Origin: Litchfieldia salsa
GTDB taxonomy: Bacteria > Bacillota > Bacilli > Bacillales > Bacillaceae_L
NCBI RefSeq assembly: GCF_900104555.1
Contig: NZ_FNJU01000003.1
Span: forward strand, 468,802-532,801
Length of the DNA stretch: 64,000 bases
Direction of reading: 5' to 3'
In this document: positions 36,374 through 46,012 of the stretch, piece after piece
Layout of the letters: every line of letters starts with the position of its first letter
Numbering within the stretch: the stretch's first letter is position 1
Made by a program: the position numbers and the translations under genes
Notes under the pieces: generated by a model
The model's database searches: none
Told to the model about the DNA's origin: nothing
Seen by the model: only the letters and a program-made list of their open reading frames with translations

Positions 36374-37666
36374 TTATGGATATAAGCGATTTAATAATCG
36401 TGGAAAAGGAATTGTCTCTCGAACATGATCAACCCCGCTAATCCAAGCTACAGTTCTTTCTAATCCTAAACCAAAACCAGAATGTGGTACTGATCCATAT
36501 TGACGTAGTTCGTTATACCATTTATAAGCATCACTTGTTAATCCATGCTCTTCTAAGCGTTTTTGTAATAACTGATTGTCATGTATACGTTCTGACCCAC
36601 CTATAATCTCACCATACCCCTCAGGAGCAATTAAATCAGCACATAATACTACATCATCACGATCAGCCGCAGGTTGCATGTAAAATGGTTTGATTTTTGT
36701 TGGGTAGTGAGTGATAAATACTGGCATCTCATAGTTTTCTGCAATGGCAGTTTCATGTGGAGCGCCAAAGTCATCCCCCCACTGAATATCCGTGAATCCT
36801 TTGTCATGCAAGAACTTAATTGCATCATCATAAGAAATACGCGGAAATGGTGCGACAATTTTTTCCAGTTTTGTTGTATCTCGTCCTAATGTTTGTAATT
36901 CAAGTGAGCAATTATCTAGAACAGCTTGCACGATAAACGAAACATACTCCTCTTGAACTTTCAAATTGTCTTCAAACTGATAAAAAGCCATTTCCGGTTC
37001 AATCATCCAGAACTCAATTAGATGGCGTCTAGTTTTCGATTTCTCTGCCCGAAAAGTTGGTCCGAATGAGAAGACTTTTCCTAAGGCCATTGCAGCAGCT
37101 TCCATATATAACTGACCACTTTGAGATAGATATGCATCCTCATCAAAATACTTGGTTGCAAACAACTCAGTTGTACCCTCTGGAGCACTTCCTGTTAAAA
37201 TAGGAGGATCTACTTTAGTGAATCCATTACTGTTAAAAAACTCATAAGTTGCACGAATGATTTCATTTCTGATTTTCATTACAGCATGCTGTCTCTTTGA
37301 ACGTAACCATAGATGACGATGATCCATCAGAAATTCAGTCCCATGCTCTTTCGGAGTTATAGGATAGTCAACTGATTCATGAATGATTTCTACATTTGCC
37401 ACAGCTAACTCATAACCAAACGCTGATCTTTCATCTTTTCGAATTGTACCCGTAACAAACATAGAAGTCTCTTGGGTAATTGATTTAGCCTTCGTAAAAA
37501 CATCCTCGTCTACCTCTGCTTTTACTACAACGCCTTGAATAAAGCCTGTCCCATCACGTAACTGAAGAAAAGCTATTTTTCCACTTGACCGCTTATTTGC
37601 CAACCAAGCACCAATTGTTACCTCTTGGTCAACGTATTTATGTACTTCTGAAATCGTCGTTTTCAT
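36374..37666 (-). CDS. asnS: Asparaginyl-tRNA synthetase
   Basis: A 430-residue class IIb aminoacyl-tRNA synthetase. The OB-fold anticodon-binding domain is at about 10-100. The class II motif 2 is in [21 protein letters not shown] and motif 3 is [13 protein letters not shown] near the C-terminus. I start at the ATG at 37664-37666 behind GGAGGG, giving the standard length. Its own promoter lies at 37739-37767. I searched the leader for a T-box and found none. Confidence 0.97.
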   Translation of the reverse strand: MKTTISEVHKYVDQEVTIGAWLANKRSSGKIAFLQLRDGTGFIQGVVVKAEVDEDVFTKAKSITQETSMFVTGTIRKDERSAFGYELAVANVEIIHESVDYPITPKEHGTEFLMDHRHLWLRSKRQHAVMKIRNEIIRATYEFFNSNGFTKVDPPILTGSAPEGTTELFATKYFDEDAYLSQSGQLYMEAAAMALGKVFSFGPTFRAEKSKTRRHLIEFWMIEPEMAFYQFEDNLKVQEEYVSFIVQAVLDNCSLELQTLGRDTTKLEKIVAPFPRISYDDAIKFLHDKGFTDIQWGDDFGAPHETAIAENYEMPVFITHYPTKIKPFYMQPAADRDDVVLCADLIAPEGYGEIIGGSERIHDNQLLQKRLEEHGLTSDAYKWYNELRQYGSVPHSGFGLGLERTVAWISGVDHVRETIPFPRLLNRLYP

Positions 37667-37738
37667 GTTGTTTCCCTCCACCAAGCCAATTTAACAAATT
37701 GATATGTATAAATACCATCATTTCTTTTACAACATCAT

Positions 37739-37767
37739 ATTATACCCTTCAATTGAGAGGTACGCAA
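37739..37767 (-). promoter_or_regulatory. Putative sigma-A promoter of asnS
   Basis: A perfect TATAAT (37739-37744) stands 17 bases from TTGCGT (37762-37767) on the minus strand, between the aspB terminator and asnS. Confidence 0.6.
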
Positions 37768-37803
37768 ATAAAAGAAAAAGCAATCCTGTGGAGTTCTTGA
37801 CAC

Positions 37804-37846
37804 AAAAAGATTCTCAAGACCCAATTTTAAAATTTGAATCTTGAGA
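37804..37846 (-). terminator. Terminator of the ypmA-ypmB-aspB operon
   Basis: TCTCAAGA (37812-37819) and TCTTGAGA (37839-37846) form the stem; AATCTTTTTGTG follows on the minus strand. The loop of 19 bases is long and may fold further. Confidence 0.65.
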
Positions 37847-37890
37847 TTTGTATCAATACTTATTGAAGGATCACTTTTTTGACTGAAAAA

Positions 37891-39072
37891 TTACAATTTC
37901 GATTGAACAAACTGATTAATCCTATCAATTGCTTTTTCTAATACCTCTAAAGAAGTCGCATAAGATAATCTTACATTATCTGGTGAGCCGAAACCTGAAC
38001 CTGGTACAACGGCTACCTTCACTTCGTCTAGCAAACCTTTTGAAAAGTCATCAACATTATCATAACCAGTTTTTATAGCTGCTTCCTTCACATTTGGGAA
38101 TAGATAAAATGCTCCTTGTGGTTTAATACAAGAAACTCCTGGTATTGACACTAATTTTTCAAATACAATATTTAATCTTTCTTCGAATGCCTTCCGCATT
38201 TCTTCAACTGGTGCCTGTGTACCACTATATGCAGCAATTGATCCATATTGAGCGATCGAGGTTGGATTTGATGTACTATGACTTGCCAAATTAGTCATTG
38301 CTGTAATGATATCCTTATTACCTGCAGCATAACCTATTCTCCAGCCTGTCATGGAATGTGATTTTGAAACTCCATTAATAATAATTGTTTGTTCTTTTAA
38401 TTGTGGTGATAAACTTGCAATTGATACATGTTTATTTGATCCGTATATTAACTTTTCGTAAATTTCATCCGAAACGATTAGGATATCATGCTTTAAGCAT
38501 ACTTCACCTAATGCAACTAACTCTTCAGCTGTGTACAACATTCCTGTTGGATTACTAGGAGAATTAATAATGACCGCTTTTGTACGTGATGTAATCACAC
38601 TCTCTAAGTCTTCTGGTGTGATTTTAAATTCATTTCCTTCAAGACCTTCTACATATATTGGTACACCACCAGCTAACTTCACCTGTTCAGGATAACTCAC
38701 CCAATACGGGGTTGGAATGATTACTTCATCTTCTTCATCTAGAATCACTTGAAACAGAGTATATAAAGCATGCTTAGCACCTGAACATACAATAACTTCT
38801 GAAGGCTGATAAGTAATTTCCTGATCTTTTTTAAACTTCTCAATAATTTCTTTTTTTAGCGGCGCTAATCCTCCTGTTGCAGTATATTTTGTATGGCCCT
38901 CGTTCATTGCTTTTACAGCAGCATCAATAATATGTTGTGGTGTATTAAAATCTGGTTCACCTGCACCCAAACCAATTACATCGTGTCCTGCTGCCTTTAA
39001 TTCCTGTGCTTTCGCAGTAATTGCTAGTGTTGTTGATGGTGATAATGAAGACACTCTTTTTGCTAATTTCAT
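37891..39072 (-). CDS. aspB: Aspartate aminotransferase
   Basis: A 393-residue PLP enzyme that interconverts aspartate and 2-oxoglutarate with oxaloacetate and glutamate. The cofactor lysine is in NGVSKSHSMTGWRIGY. The N-terminal substrate segment LGAGEPDFNTP, the mid-chain NSPSNPTG and VSDEIYEKL, and PGSGFG near the end are class I aminotransferase signatures. AGGGGG precedes the ATG. It follows ypmA and ypmB in the conserved order. Aspartate made here would feed asparagine, DAP and pantothenate synthesis, all encoded in the window. Confidence 0.96.
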   Translation of the reverse strand: MKLAKRVSSLSPSTTLAITAKAQELKAAGHDVIGLGAGEPDFNTPQHIIDAAVKAMNEGHTKYTATGGLAPLKKEIIEKFKKDQEITYQPSEVIVCSGAKHALYTLFQVILDEEDEVIIPTPYWVSYPEQVKLAGGVPIYVEGLEGNEFKITPEDLESVITSRTKAVIINSPSNPTGMLYTAEELVALGEVCLKHDILIVSDEIYEKLIYGSNKHVSIASLSPQLKEQTIIINGVSKSHSMTGWRIGYAAGNKDIITAMTNLASHSTSNPTSIAQYGSIAAYSGTQAPVEEMRKAFEERLNIVFEKLVSIPGVSCIKPQGAFYLFPNVKEAAIKTGYDNVDDFSKGLLDEVKVAVVPGSGFGSPDNVRLSYATSLEVLEKAIDRINQFVQSKL

Positions 39073-39089
39073 TTGGTTTTCCCCCTACA

Positions 39090-39590
39090 TTACGGTTTTA
39101 TAATCTTCCAGTAATCTCCTGTTGAAAAAAAACTTCTATAATAAGTTATTCGATCATTTTGATCAAGATAAATTATTTCCCATATTGGTCGATCTTTACT
39201 TGTTTTTGAATCCCATTCAACACCTAATTTGATAGATCTAATTTCCTTTGGGTCTAGATCAGGGTTATTATAAAGCTTGCTTAAAGCTTTTTCTTTAGTA
39301 ACTCCCTCATCCTGTTTACGTATAATCGTATCTTTCTTAGCATCTTCTGGAACCCAGATAATCTTTTTCTCGCCAGAATGTGTATCTCCAATGACAACAT
39401 GATATGCGGCAGTACCATAATAAGTAGATACTTCATTTACTGTTTTTAAAAGCTCTTCTTCTTTTACTTTTAATAAAGCCTTTTCCTGCTCGTCCAACTT
39501 ATAGTTCATCGTAGACTGATAAAGCGAGGTTATTCTCCAACTTAAAAGTATTACCACTACTATAAAAGTAACTAAGATCCATTTCTTCAT
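39090..39590 (-). CDS. ypmB: YpmB, membrane-anchored DUF5590 protein
   Basis: A 166-residue protein with one N-terminal helix (about 4-24) that anchors an extracytoplasmic domain. The domain looks like paired PepSY-type folds (GDTHSGEKKIIWVPEDAKKDTI, and LGVEWDSKTSKDRPIWEIIYLDQ with YYRSFFSTGDYWK). The order ypmA-ypmB-aspB matches B. subtilis. Its function is unknown; PepSY-like domains often modulate peptidases or wall enzymes. Confidence 0.9.
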   Translation of the reverse strand: MKKWILVTFIVVVILLSWRITSLYQSTMNYKLDEQEKALLKVKEEELLKTVNEVSTYYGTAAYHVVIGDTHSGEKKIIWVPEDAKKDTIIRKQDEGVTKEKALSKLYNNPDLDPKEIRSIKLGVEWDSKTSKDRPIWEIIYLDQNDRITYYRSFFSTGDYWKIIKP

Positions 39591-39605
39591 TAAATTTACA
39601 CTTCT

Positions 39606-39776
39606 CTATGTACGATATATTGTAAAAATCGCAGTATTTTGATCCTTTGGGTCTAACGATAAACCAAACATCAAATCTTGATGCTTTAATGTTCGATTTA
39701 GGCTGTCAACTACTTTATACAAGTCTGGAGAATTCTCTATCTTAACCGTTGACAGGATTTCTATTTTACTTTCCAT
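39606..39776 (-). CDS. ypmA: YpmA, 56-aa DUF4264 protein
   Basis: A compact conserved protein (MESKIEILSTVKIENSPDLYK, then VVDSLNRTLKHQDLMFGLSLD). The ATG at 39774-39776 follows AGGAGGAG. Eight further codons upstream are open but have no site. It starts the ypmA-ypmB-aspB operon. No known function. Confidence 0.9.
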   Translation of the reverse strand: MESKIEILSTVKIENSPDLYKVVDSLNRTLKHQDLMFGLSLDPKDQNTAIFTIYRT

Positions 39777-39950
39777 AAGAACTCCTCCTATATGTATCAC
39801 AATTTTTGCTACTTATATGATCGATGTTTAAAGGTAACAATATAATTACTACAACATATAGTTGAAGTAATTCTTTAACCATTATAACAGGTGTTCACAC
39901 CTTTACGTTAATAAATTTCGCAAAAAATATTCTCCTACTCACACACATTT

Positions 39951-39975
39951 ACCTGTCTATGACAGGTTTTTTTTA
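39951..39975 (+). terminator. Orphan plus-strand terminator
   Basis: ACCTGTC-TAT-GACAGGT (39951-39967) is a perfect seven-pair, three-base-loop hairpin followed by eight T residues. No plus-strand gene precedes it: the nearest upstream plus gene ends at 34294. A small RNA transcribed rightwards from about 39860-39890 would explain it. Confidence 0.75.
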
Positions 39976-40007
39976 TTCTTTATTTTTTTCTACCCCAATT
40001 TTGAGAT

Positions 40008-40045
40008 TAACGAAAGAAATGCTGATTTTACACAGCATTCTTTCT
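40008..40045 (-). terminator. Terminator of the gene at 40064-40906
   Basis: On the minus strand GAAAGAATGCTG pairs with CAGCATTTCTTTC (40011-40043). The U-tract is interrupted. Confidence 0.6.
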
Positions 40046-40063
40046 GATCAATTCGCATAAAAT

Positions 40064-40906
40064 TTAAACAGATGTCGAACTTTCCACTGAAATTGTAATA
40101 ATTTCATAATCACCTTTATTAAACTTTATTGTGATATTTCCAAACTGTTTTGTGAGGTAAATATCAATCCATGTTTCTTGAAGCCGTTCAATAACATCTT
40201 GACTTGCTAAAACACCTTTCTTTCGGAATATCACAGCAGCTTGTGGATCAAGATGCTCAACAAAAGATTCAGATGTCCCATCTTTACTTGCAAATTCCGC
40301 CACTTTTAGAATATTTACACATGATAAATTAAAGTTTTTTAATAATAATTTCTCCAATTCAATACTCGAACTAGTCATATAAAGCAAATGATTATTATTA
40401 AATGAAAAAAGTAAGTCCATTCCAAGTGAGCCAACCACACTCTCATTTTCATGGATTACTTTTGTAACAAACCCAGGTAAAATCTCATGTTCTTGACCCG
40501 CTTTCCACTTAACATGAACTTTTTCACTTATGGCTTCAGAATAGGATTGTCCTGTTATTACTTGTCCAATAACAAAATTAGTTGTTAACCATTCCAAATT
40601 CGAAGTGTATTCAGGGTCATTTTTAGTGAGAATAAGCGCATTAATAGAATGAACATCATAGAGCTTGAGTAGTTGTTGTAATTCTTCTTGTGTTCCTGGA
40701 CCTCCCGAATTGAGTAAGATGTTTCTTCCACTTCCATGCTGTATGAGCGTGGCTTCTCCACTGGAAAGATCAAGAAACGTCATAGCAATTTGATTTTCTC
40801 TTAATTTTAAATTTACTTTTTCAATTTCTGTTGGTATATCATTACTAGAAAATCCAGTTAGTAAAGAACATGTAATAACGATCAAAAGAAAGATGAACTT
40901 TTTCAA
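40064..40906 (-). CDS. Exported metallo-beta-lactamase-fold protein lacking metal ligands
   Basis: A 280-residue protein with a signal peptide (1-20, MKKFIFLLIVITCSLLTG). The body resembles the ComEC C-terminal lactamase-like domain: FLDLSSGEATLIQ (ComEC FLDVGQGDA), ILLNSGGPGTQEELQQLL and INALILTKNDPEYTSNLEWL. In active enzymes the last element is THxHxDHxGG; here every His is replaced (TKNDPEYTSN). It is therefore probably catalytically dead. The signal peptide ends TGF rather than with a lipobox Cys. It lies between dinG and ypmA and is not one I recognise from B. subtilis. Function unknown. Confidence 0.75.
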   Translation of the reverse strand: MKKFIFLLIVITCSLLTGFSSNDIPTEIEKVNLKLRENQIAMTFLDLSSGEATLIQHGSGRNILLNSGGPGTQEELQQLLKLYDVHSINALILTKNDPEYTSNLEWLTTNFVIGQVITGQSYSEAISEKVHVKWKAGQEHEILPGFVTKVIHENESVVGSLGMDLLFSFNNNHLLYMTSSSIELEKLLLKNFNLSCVNILKVAEFASKDGTSESFVEHLDPQAAVIFRKKGVLASQDVIERLQETWIDIYLTKQFGNITIKFNKGDYEIITISVESSTSV

Positions 40907-40966
40907 TTCAATTCCTCCACTAATACTTGTCTAAAATCATTCTTAACTAGGTTTCCCTTTTACAAT

Positions 40967-43750
40967 TTATGATAACCATTTATCTACTTTTTCTAACAAG
41001 ACATCCAATTGATTTTCAATTACTGTCACTTCTGGTAAGGAAGATAAGAATTGTTTACCGTAATGAGTAGTTGTAATGCGTTGGTCCATTACAAATACAA
41101 TTCCTTTATCCTTTTCTGTTCTAATTAACCTTCCAAACCCCTGCTTAAACCTCATAACCGCTTCAGGTAAAGCTAATTCTGTAAATGAATTACCTCCTAG
41201 CTTTTCTACTTTTTCAGATTTTGCTTTATATAGTGGCTCATTAGGAGGAGTGAAGGGTAATCTAACAATCACAACTGTCGTTAACTGATCTCCAGTAATG
41301 TCAACTCCCTCCCAAAAACTATTCGTTCCTAGTAGGATTGATTTATCAAAGGCTTTAAAGTTTTTCGTCAATTTTGCTTTACTTCCTCCACTAATGCCTT
41401 GAGCTATAATCATGTACTCATTAAGATGAGTGGATTGTTTTAAGAGATGATATGATTTTTTCAACATATCCGTGGAAGTAAATAGAACAAGCATTCTTCC
41501 TTTAGTTACTAGAACAATTTCTATTAAATGTTTGGACAATGCTTCTACAAACTCAGAATCATTATTTTTATTATTTAAATCAGGTAAATCATTAGGTATC
41601 ATGATAACAGCTTGACTTTTAAAATCAAATGGAGAATTAAGTTTTAATGTTAAAGGTTGGAAGTCCTTTAAACCAAGTTTATCGATCATATAACCGAAGG
41701 AATCTCTAACTGTTAATGTTGCTGATGTCAGTAAGACACTTTTCTTATGAGTAAAAAATTTATCGGCTAACAGTTCAGATACATCTATCGGTTGGCTGTA
41801 AATGGTGGTAGCATTTTTTGCCCCTTTCCAATCCCCTTCAAACCATGTTACTCCTTCTCTCTCTTCAAATAATAGAGAATTCAAGTTATTCAAGAGCCCA
41901 ATGAATCTACGTATTGCCGTATAATAATCAGCTACAGTCCCTTGTTGAAATGGTGTAATCATATGACTATTTTGATTTACCACATGCATTTGTGCATCGA
42001 CAATTTTCTTCAATTGATCCCCTATGATCATGATTGAGCTTAACGCATCTCTTATTACTTCCCACTCATGTCCTTGCTCAAGTTTTGACCTAAATTGATA
42101 ACTAATTCGATTCGTTTCTACCTTTGAAGAAGTTTCAATTACATAAGATTTTATCAAACTAAAAAGTTCATCAATATTTACCTTTAGTTCTCTTAAAAGT
42201 GTATCAATTTGAGAAAATGTTCGAATATCTTCTCCAATTGTTCTAAAAATCTTTGCACTTTTCGCTATAAGTTGATTATTATCAAGTGTTCCTAATTGGC
42301 TTAATATTCCAATGATTTGCAAATAGTTGATTCTTTCTCCAAAATGTTTACTTGCAATCTGTTCTATGTGATGCCCTTCATCAATTACGACAAATTCATA
42401 GTCAGGCAATAATTCCTTCTCACTCGTTAAATCAGATAAAAGTAAAGCATGATTTGTGATAACAATATTAGACTGTTTAGCTCTTTCTTTCGCTTTTTCA
42501 TAAAAGCACCTTGATTGCCATGGGTCATCTTTAATTACTGTATACGTTGAATCAATATTAATTCTCGCCCAAAATAGTTGTCCACCAGAGGGCAAATTAA
42601 TTTCCTCTACATCAGCTGTTGTAGTCTCTGTTAACCAAACCAGGATTTGACATTTAGTTAATACAGTATCGTAGTTATTGTCAAGTTCATATAACGATTG
42701 TTCAAATTTTCTTAATGATAAATAATGTGTTTTACCTTTCAGTAACGCATAAGTAAATGGAATAGGTAACAACCGACTTACCAATGGGATATCATTTTCC
42801 AACAACTGCTGCTGTAGCTGAATCGTATTTGTACTAACAATTACGGGTTTATCTTTATTAAGTGCTAACAAGATACTTGGAATCAAATATGCAAGTGTTT
42901 TTCCTATCCCAGTTCCACCTTCTATTAGTCCATGTTGATTTGTTTCTTGAATATAAGTGACAAAATCCATCATTTCAATTTGCTCAGGCCTAAATGTTAT
43001 ACCATTATTATTCTCAACATTATATTTTTTGAATTCTTCATAATTAATACCTTTTGTCCTAATTACTGTTTCAACATTTTCTTTCTTTAAAGCAATTCCT
43101 CGAAAGATATCAAATAGTAGGTCATCATTGTTAATCTTGGATATTTTTTTTTCGATTCTTTCTCCAATAATTAAATCTAGATCACTTTTTAGCCCCCTAG
43201 AAAGGGATAGCAGTTTCTGACATGTCACAAGAGGTAAGTCATTTAATTTGTCCAATATTCTCAAAAGAAGCTCGGCTGTGACTTCAGCATCACTATCTGC
43301 TCGGTGTGGCTGAATATGACTTAATTCAAGATTTCCTGCTAAATAACTTAGTTTATAGCTATCTATAGTTGGCATCATGATTCTTGACAATTCTACAGTA
43401 TCAATAGTCGGACCACTAAATGTAGGGAATCCGTGATTTTCTAATTCTGTCTGTAGAAAGGACAAATCAAAAGGAACATTGTGTGCAACAAAATATGAAT
43501 CTTCAAGCATGGACACAATTTCAGGGGCGATCATCTTAAAGTCAGGAGCATGTTCTACAATCTCATTCGAGATTCCTGTTAATTGTTCAATAAATGTAGG
43601 GATTTTTCGATTAGGATTTATGAAGCTGGAAAATCGCTCAACAATTTCTCCATCTATAATTACTACTGCTGCAAATTGTATGATTCGATCACCTTTTTTC
43701 GGTGAATTCCCTGTTGTTTCTATATCTATTACGACAAAGCGATTATTCAC
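40967..43750 (-). CDS. dinG: DinG-type helicase/3'-5' exonuclease
   Basis: A 927-residue fusion. The N-terminal DnaQ-like exonuclease (about 1-170) has FVVIDIETTG as Exo I, and HRADSDAEVTAELLL as Exo III. The C-terminal XPD/DinG helicase has EGGTGIGKT (Walker A), IDEGHHIEQ (Walker B/DEAH) and RFKQGFGRLIRT (motif VI). No four-cysteine Fe-S set is seen between motifs I and II, unlike YpvA at 5114-7051. In related Gram-positive ExoDinG proteins the nuclease is the active part. The start is GTG at 43748-43750 behind GAGGTG. Confidence 0.95.
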   Translation of the reverse strand: MNNRFVVIDIETTGNSPKKGDRIIQFAAVVIIDGEIVERFSSFINPNRKIPTFIEQLTGISNEIVEHAPDFKMIAPEIVSMLEDSYFVAHNVPFDLSFLQTELENHGFPTFSGPTIDTVELSRIMMPTIDSYKLSYLAGNLELSHIQPHRADSDAEVTAELLLRILDKLNDLPLVTCQKLLSLSRGLKSDLDLIIGERIEKKISKINNDDLLFDIFRGIALKKENVETVIRTKGINYEEFKKYNVENNNGITFRPEQIEMMDFVTYIQETNQHGLIEGGTGIGKTLAYLIPSILLALNKDKPVIVSTNTIQLQQQLLENDIPLVSRLLPIPFTYALLKGKTHYLSLRKFEQSLYELDNNYDTVLTKCQILVWLTETTTADVEEINLPSGGQLFWARINIDSTYTVIKDDPWQSRCFYEKAKERAKQSNIVITNHALLLSDLTSEKELLPDYEFVVIDEGHHIEQIASKHFGERINYLQIIGILSQLGTLDNNQLIAKSAKIFRTIGEDIRTFSQIDTLLRELKVNIDELFSLIKSYVIETSSKVETNRISYQFRSKLEQGHEWEVIRDALSSIMIIGDQLKKIVDAQMHVVNQNSHMITPFQQGTVADYYTAIRRFIGLLNNLNSLLFEEREGVTWFEGDWKGAKNATTIYSQPIDVSELLADKFFTHKKSVLLTSATLTVRDSFGYMIDKLGLKDFQPLTLKLNSPFDFKSQAVIMIPNDLPDLNNKNNDSEFVEALSKHLIEIVLVTKGRMLVLFTSTDMLKKSYHLLKQSTHLNEYMIIAQGISGGSKAKLTKNFKAFDKSILLGTNSFWEGVDITGDQLTTVVIVRLPFTPPNEPLYKAKSEKVEKLGGNSFTELALPEAVMRFKQGFGRLIRTEKDKGIVFVMDQRITTTHYGKQFLSSLPEVTVIENQLDVLLEKVDKWLS

Positions 43751-43863
43751 TGCTTTTCACCTCAGGTTCTATATCGCTATTAAAATAAACTGTATAATTT
43801 ATGTAATTAAAAATAAACGTTCTATACTGTTTGTTACTCTATAGCATCAATCTAATATTCCAA

Positions 43864-43890
43864 TTTAAAAACCCCCAAATGATGGGGGTT
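43864..43890 (-). terminator. Terminator of panBCD
   Basis: On the minus strand AACCCCC-ATCATTT-GGGGGTT (43870-43890) is followed by TTTAAATT. It stands just after panD. Confidence 0.88.
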
Positions 43891-43894
43891 ATCT

Positions 43895-44278
43895 TTATAA
43901 TACAGTAGAAGCGGGTTCTTTTCCAATTAATTGTGTGATTCGGTTTTGATCATCCATAATCGCTATTTTGGGTTCGTGACTTGCCAACTCTTCTCCAGAA
44001 ACAAGTGCATAAGATATAACGATAATTATATCATCTTTTTGAACAAGTCGAGCTGCTGCACCATTTAGACAAAATGTACCGCTGCCTCTTGGTCCAGGAA
44101 TAATATACGTTTCAAGTCTTGCGCCATTGTTATTATTAACGATTTGAACCTTCTCATTCGCAACCATACCTACTGAATCAAGAATGTCTTCATCAATGGT
44201 GATGCTACCAACATAATTTAAGTTAGCTTCTGTTACACGTGCACGATGAATCTTTGCACTCATCATAGTACGAAACAC
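43895..44278 (-). CDS. panD: Aspartate 1-decarboxylase (pro-enzyme)
   Basis: A 127-residue pyruvoyl enzyme that makes beta-alanine from aspartate for pantothenate. Self-cleavage occurs at Gly-Ser in NYVGSITID, which makes the pyruvoyl group from Ser. [13 protein letters not shown] and CLNGAAARL are family signatures. The GTG at 44276-44278 gives the standard N-terminus (MFRTMM) behind AGGGGG. It is the last gene of panBCD and is followed by a strong terminator. Confidence 0.96.
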   Translation of the reverse strand: MFRTMMSAKIHRARVTEANLNYVGSITIDEDILDSVGMVANEKVQIVNNNNGARLETYIIPGPRGSGTFCLNGAAARLVQKDDIIIVISYALVSGEELASHEPKIAIMDDQNRITQLIGKEPASTVL

Positions 44279-44323
44279 CGTTTTTCCCCCTCTTAATTAG
44301 CTGATATATTTATATTGTTTTTC

Positions 44324-45175
44324 CTATAGTTTCATATCAACTGTAATATTATCAATTAGTCTGGCTTTTGTAAACTTAACAGCGACCGCAATCAGAACTT
44401 TACCTGATAGCTCCCCAATCGTTTCTAACTCAGGATAGCTTAGGACTTCCACATAATCAATTACACCTGATGTATGTTGAGTAATATGTTCCTTAATTGC
44501 ATTCTGAACATTATAGCTGTTTTTTTCTCCATTAATAATAGCAGACTTTGCTGAAATTAATGCCTTATAGATTTGTGGCGCTTCCTGGCGCTCATATTCT
44601 GTTAAATAAACATTTCTTGAGCTTTTAGCTAAGCCATCTTCCTCGCGAACAGTATTTACAGGTACTAACTCAATCGGAAAGTTGAAATCCTTAATTAAAC
44701 TCTGAACAATAGCAACTTGCTGTGCATCTTTCATACCGAAATAGACTTTATTTGCCTGTGTAATATTAAAAAGCTTAATAAGAACGGTAGCTACGCCATC
44801 AAAATGACCCTTACGTTTCTTTCCACAAAGCACATTTACTTTATTAACAACTTTCACTTCAAACGAAAATGAATCCTTATACATATCCTCTACTTGAGGA
44901 TAGAAAATAAGATCAACACCATTATTTTTTGCTAACTTTTCATCTCTGTCAAAGTCTCTTGGATAAGAGTCAAAGTCTTCATTTGGTCCAAATTGAAGGG
45001 GGTTAACAAATATACTCAATATTACTAGATCATTTTCTTCCCTAGCTTTCTTAACTAACGTCATATGCCCTTCATGTAAATAACCCATGGTAGGTACAAA
45101 GCCAATCGATTTATTAGCATCCCGATGTATTCGCATTTCTTTTTCCATTGCTGCAACAGATGTAATAATTTTCAT
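44324..45175 (-). CDS. panC: Pantothenate synthetase
   Basis: A 283-residue ATP-dependent ligase that joins pantoate and beta-alanine. FVPTMGYLHEGHMTLV carries the HIGH-like nucleotide motif, and AKSSRNVYL carries the KMSKS-like element; FVNPLQFGPNEDF and GVATVL are further signatures. Its ATG directly abuts the panB stop codon (TAAATG), so the two are translationally coupled. Confidence 0.97.
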   Translation of the reverse strand: MKIITSVAAMEKEMRIHRDANKSIGFVPTMGYLHEGHMTLVKKAREENDLVILSIFVNPLQFGPNEDFDSYPRDFDRDEKLAKNNGVDLIFYPQVEDMYKDSFSFEVKVVNKVNVLCGKKRKGHFDGVATVLIKLFNITQANKVYFGMKDAQQVAIVQSLIKDFNFPIELVPVNTVREEDGLAKSSRNVYLTEYERQEAPQIYKALISAKSAIINGEKNSYNVQNAIKEHITQHTSGVIDYVEVLSYPELETIGELSGKVLIAVAVKFTKARLIDNITVDMKL

Positions 45176-46012
45176 TTATTTAACTCCTCCATAAAGAGAA
45201 GAAAGTTGATTATCCTTCATCGTAAATGTGTGTTCTTCACTTGGGAATTCTAAGCTTTTTACTTCGGCAACATATTGCTTTAATCCACTTTGAATCTGTT
45301 CGTTTACTGAAGTAAACTGTTTTACGAACTTAGGCACTCTTCCAACTCCATAGGAGATAACATCATGGTAGACCAACACTTGACCATCTGTTTGATTACC
45401 TGCACCAATTCCTATTATTGGAATCATTAGTTGTTCTGTAATCACTTCAGCAAGTTGTCTTGGTACACACTCAAGAACTAAGCCAATAGCACCAGCAGCT
45501 TCGCATTGTTTTGCATCTTCAATTAATTTCTTGGCGCTCTCTATGTCTTTCCCTTGAACTTTATATCCACCAAGGACCCCTACAGCTTGAGGAGTTAATC
45601 CGAGGTGTGCAACTACAGGGATCCCACTTTCAGTTAATCGTTGAATCACTTGTATAACATCATTTCCGCCTTCTACTTTTACAGCATGTGCACCAGCTTC
45701 TTGGATAATCCTTGTCGCATTTCTTAACGTATCTTCCATTGAAATATGATAAGACATAAAAGGCATATCAGTGACGATAAACGTTTGTTTAGCCCCTCTT
45801 TTTACTGCTTTTGTATGATGAACCATATCATCAACAGTCACGGGTATGGTCGAATCATAACCAAGGACCACCATTCCAAGAGAATCTCCAACCAAAATCA
45901 TATCAACATTCGCTTCTTCCGCATGTTTAGCGGAAGGGAAATCGTATGCCGTTAACATCACAATAGGTTCTTTGTTTTCTTTCATTTTCTTAAAATCAGT
46001 AGATTGCTTCAT
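45176..46012 (-). CDS. panB: 3-methyl-2-oxobutanoate hydroxymethyltransferase
   Basis: A 278-residue TIM-barrel enzyme that makes ketopantoate from 2-oxoisovalerate and methylene-tetrahydrofolate. Metal and substrate motifs are [16 protein letters not shown] near residue 41, AVKVEGG, GLTPQAV and [14 protein letters not shown]. It is the first gene of panBCD. AAGGAGGAG precedes the ATG, and a very long hairpin lies upstream (46065-46162). Confidence 0.97.
   Translation of the reverse strand: MKQSTDFKKMKENKEPIVMLTAYDFPSAKHAEEANVDMILVGDSLGMVVLGYDSTIPVTVDDMVHHTKAVKRGAKQTFIVTDMPFMSYHISMEDTLRNATRIIQEAGAHAVKVEGGNDVIQVIQRLTESGIPVVAHLGLTPQAVGVLGGYKVQGKDIESAKKLIEDAKQCEAAGAIGLVLECVPRQLAEVITEQLMIPIIGIGAGNQTDGQVLVYHDVISYGVGRVPKFVKQFTSVNEQIQSGLKQYVAEVKSLEFPSEEHTFTMKDNQLSSLYGGVK

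Noticed and set aside
37667..37803. T-box riboswitch expected for a tRNA synthetase leader (asnS)
   Set aside because: The leader is only about 70-130 bases, lacks the GGGTGG-ACC core and has no anti-terminator hairpin.
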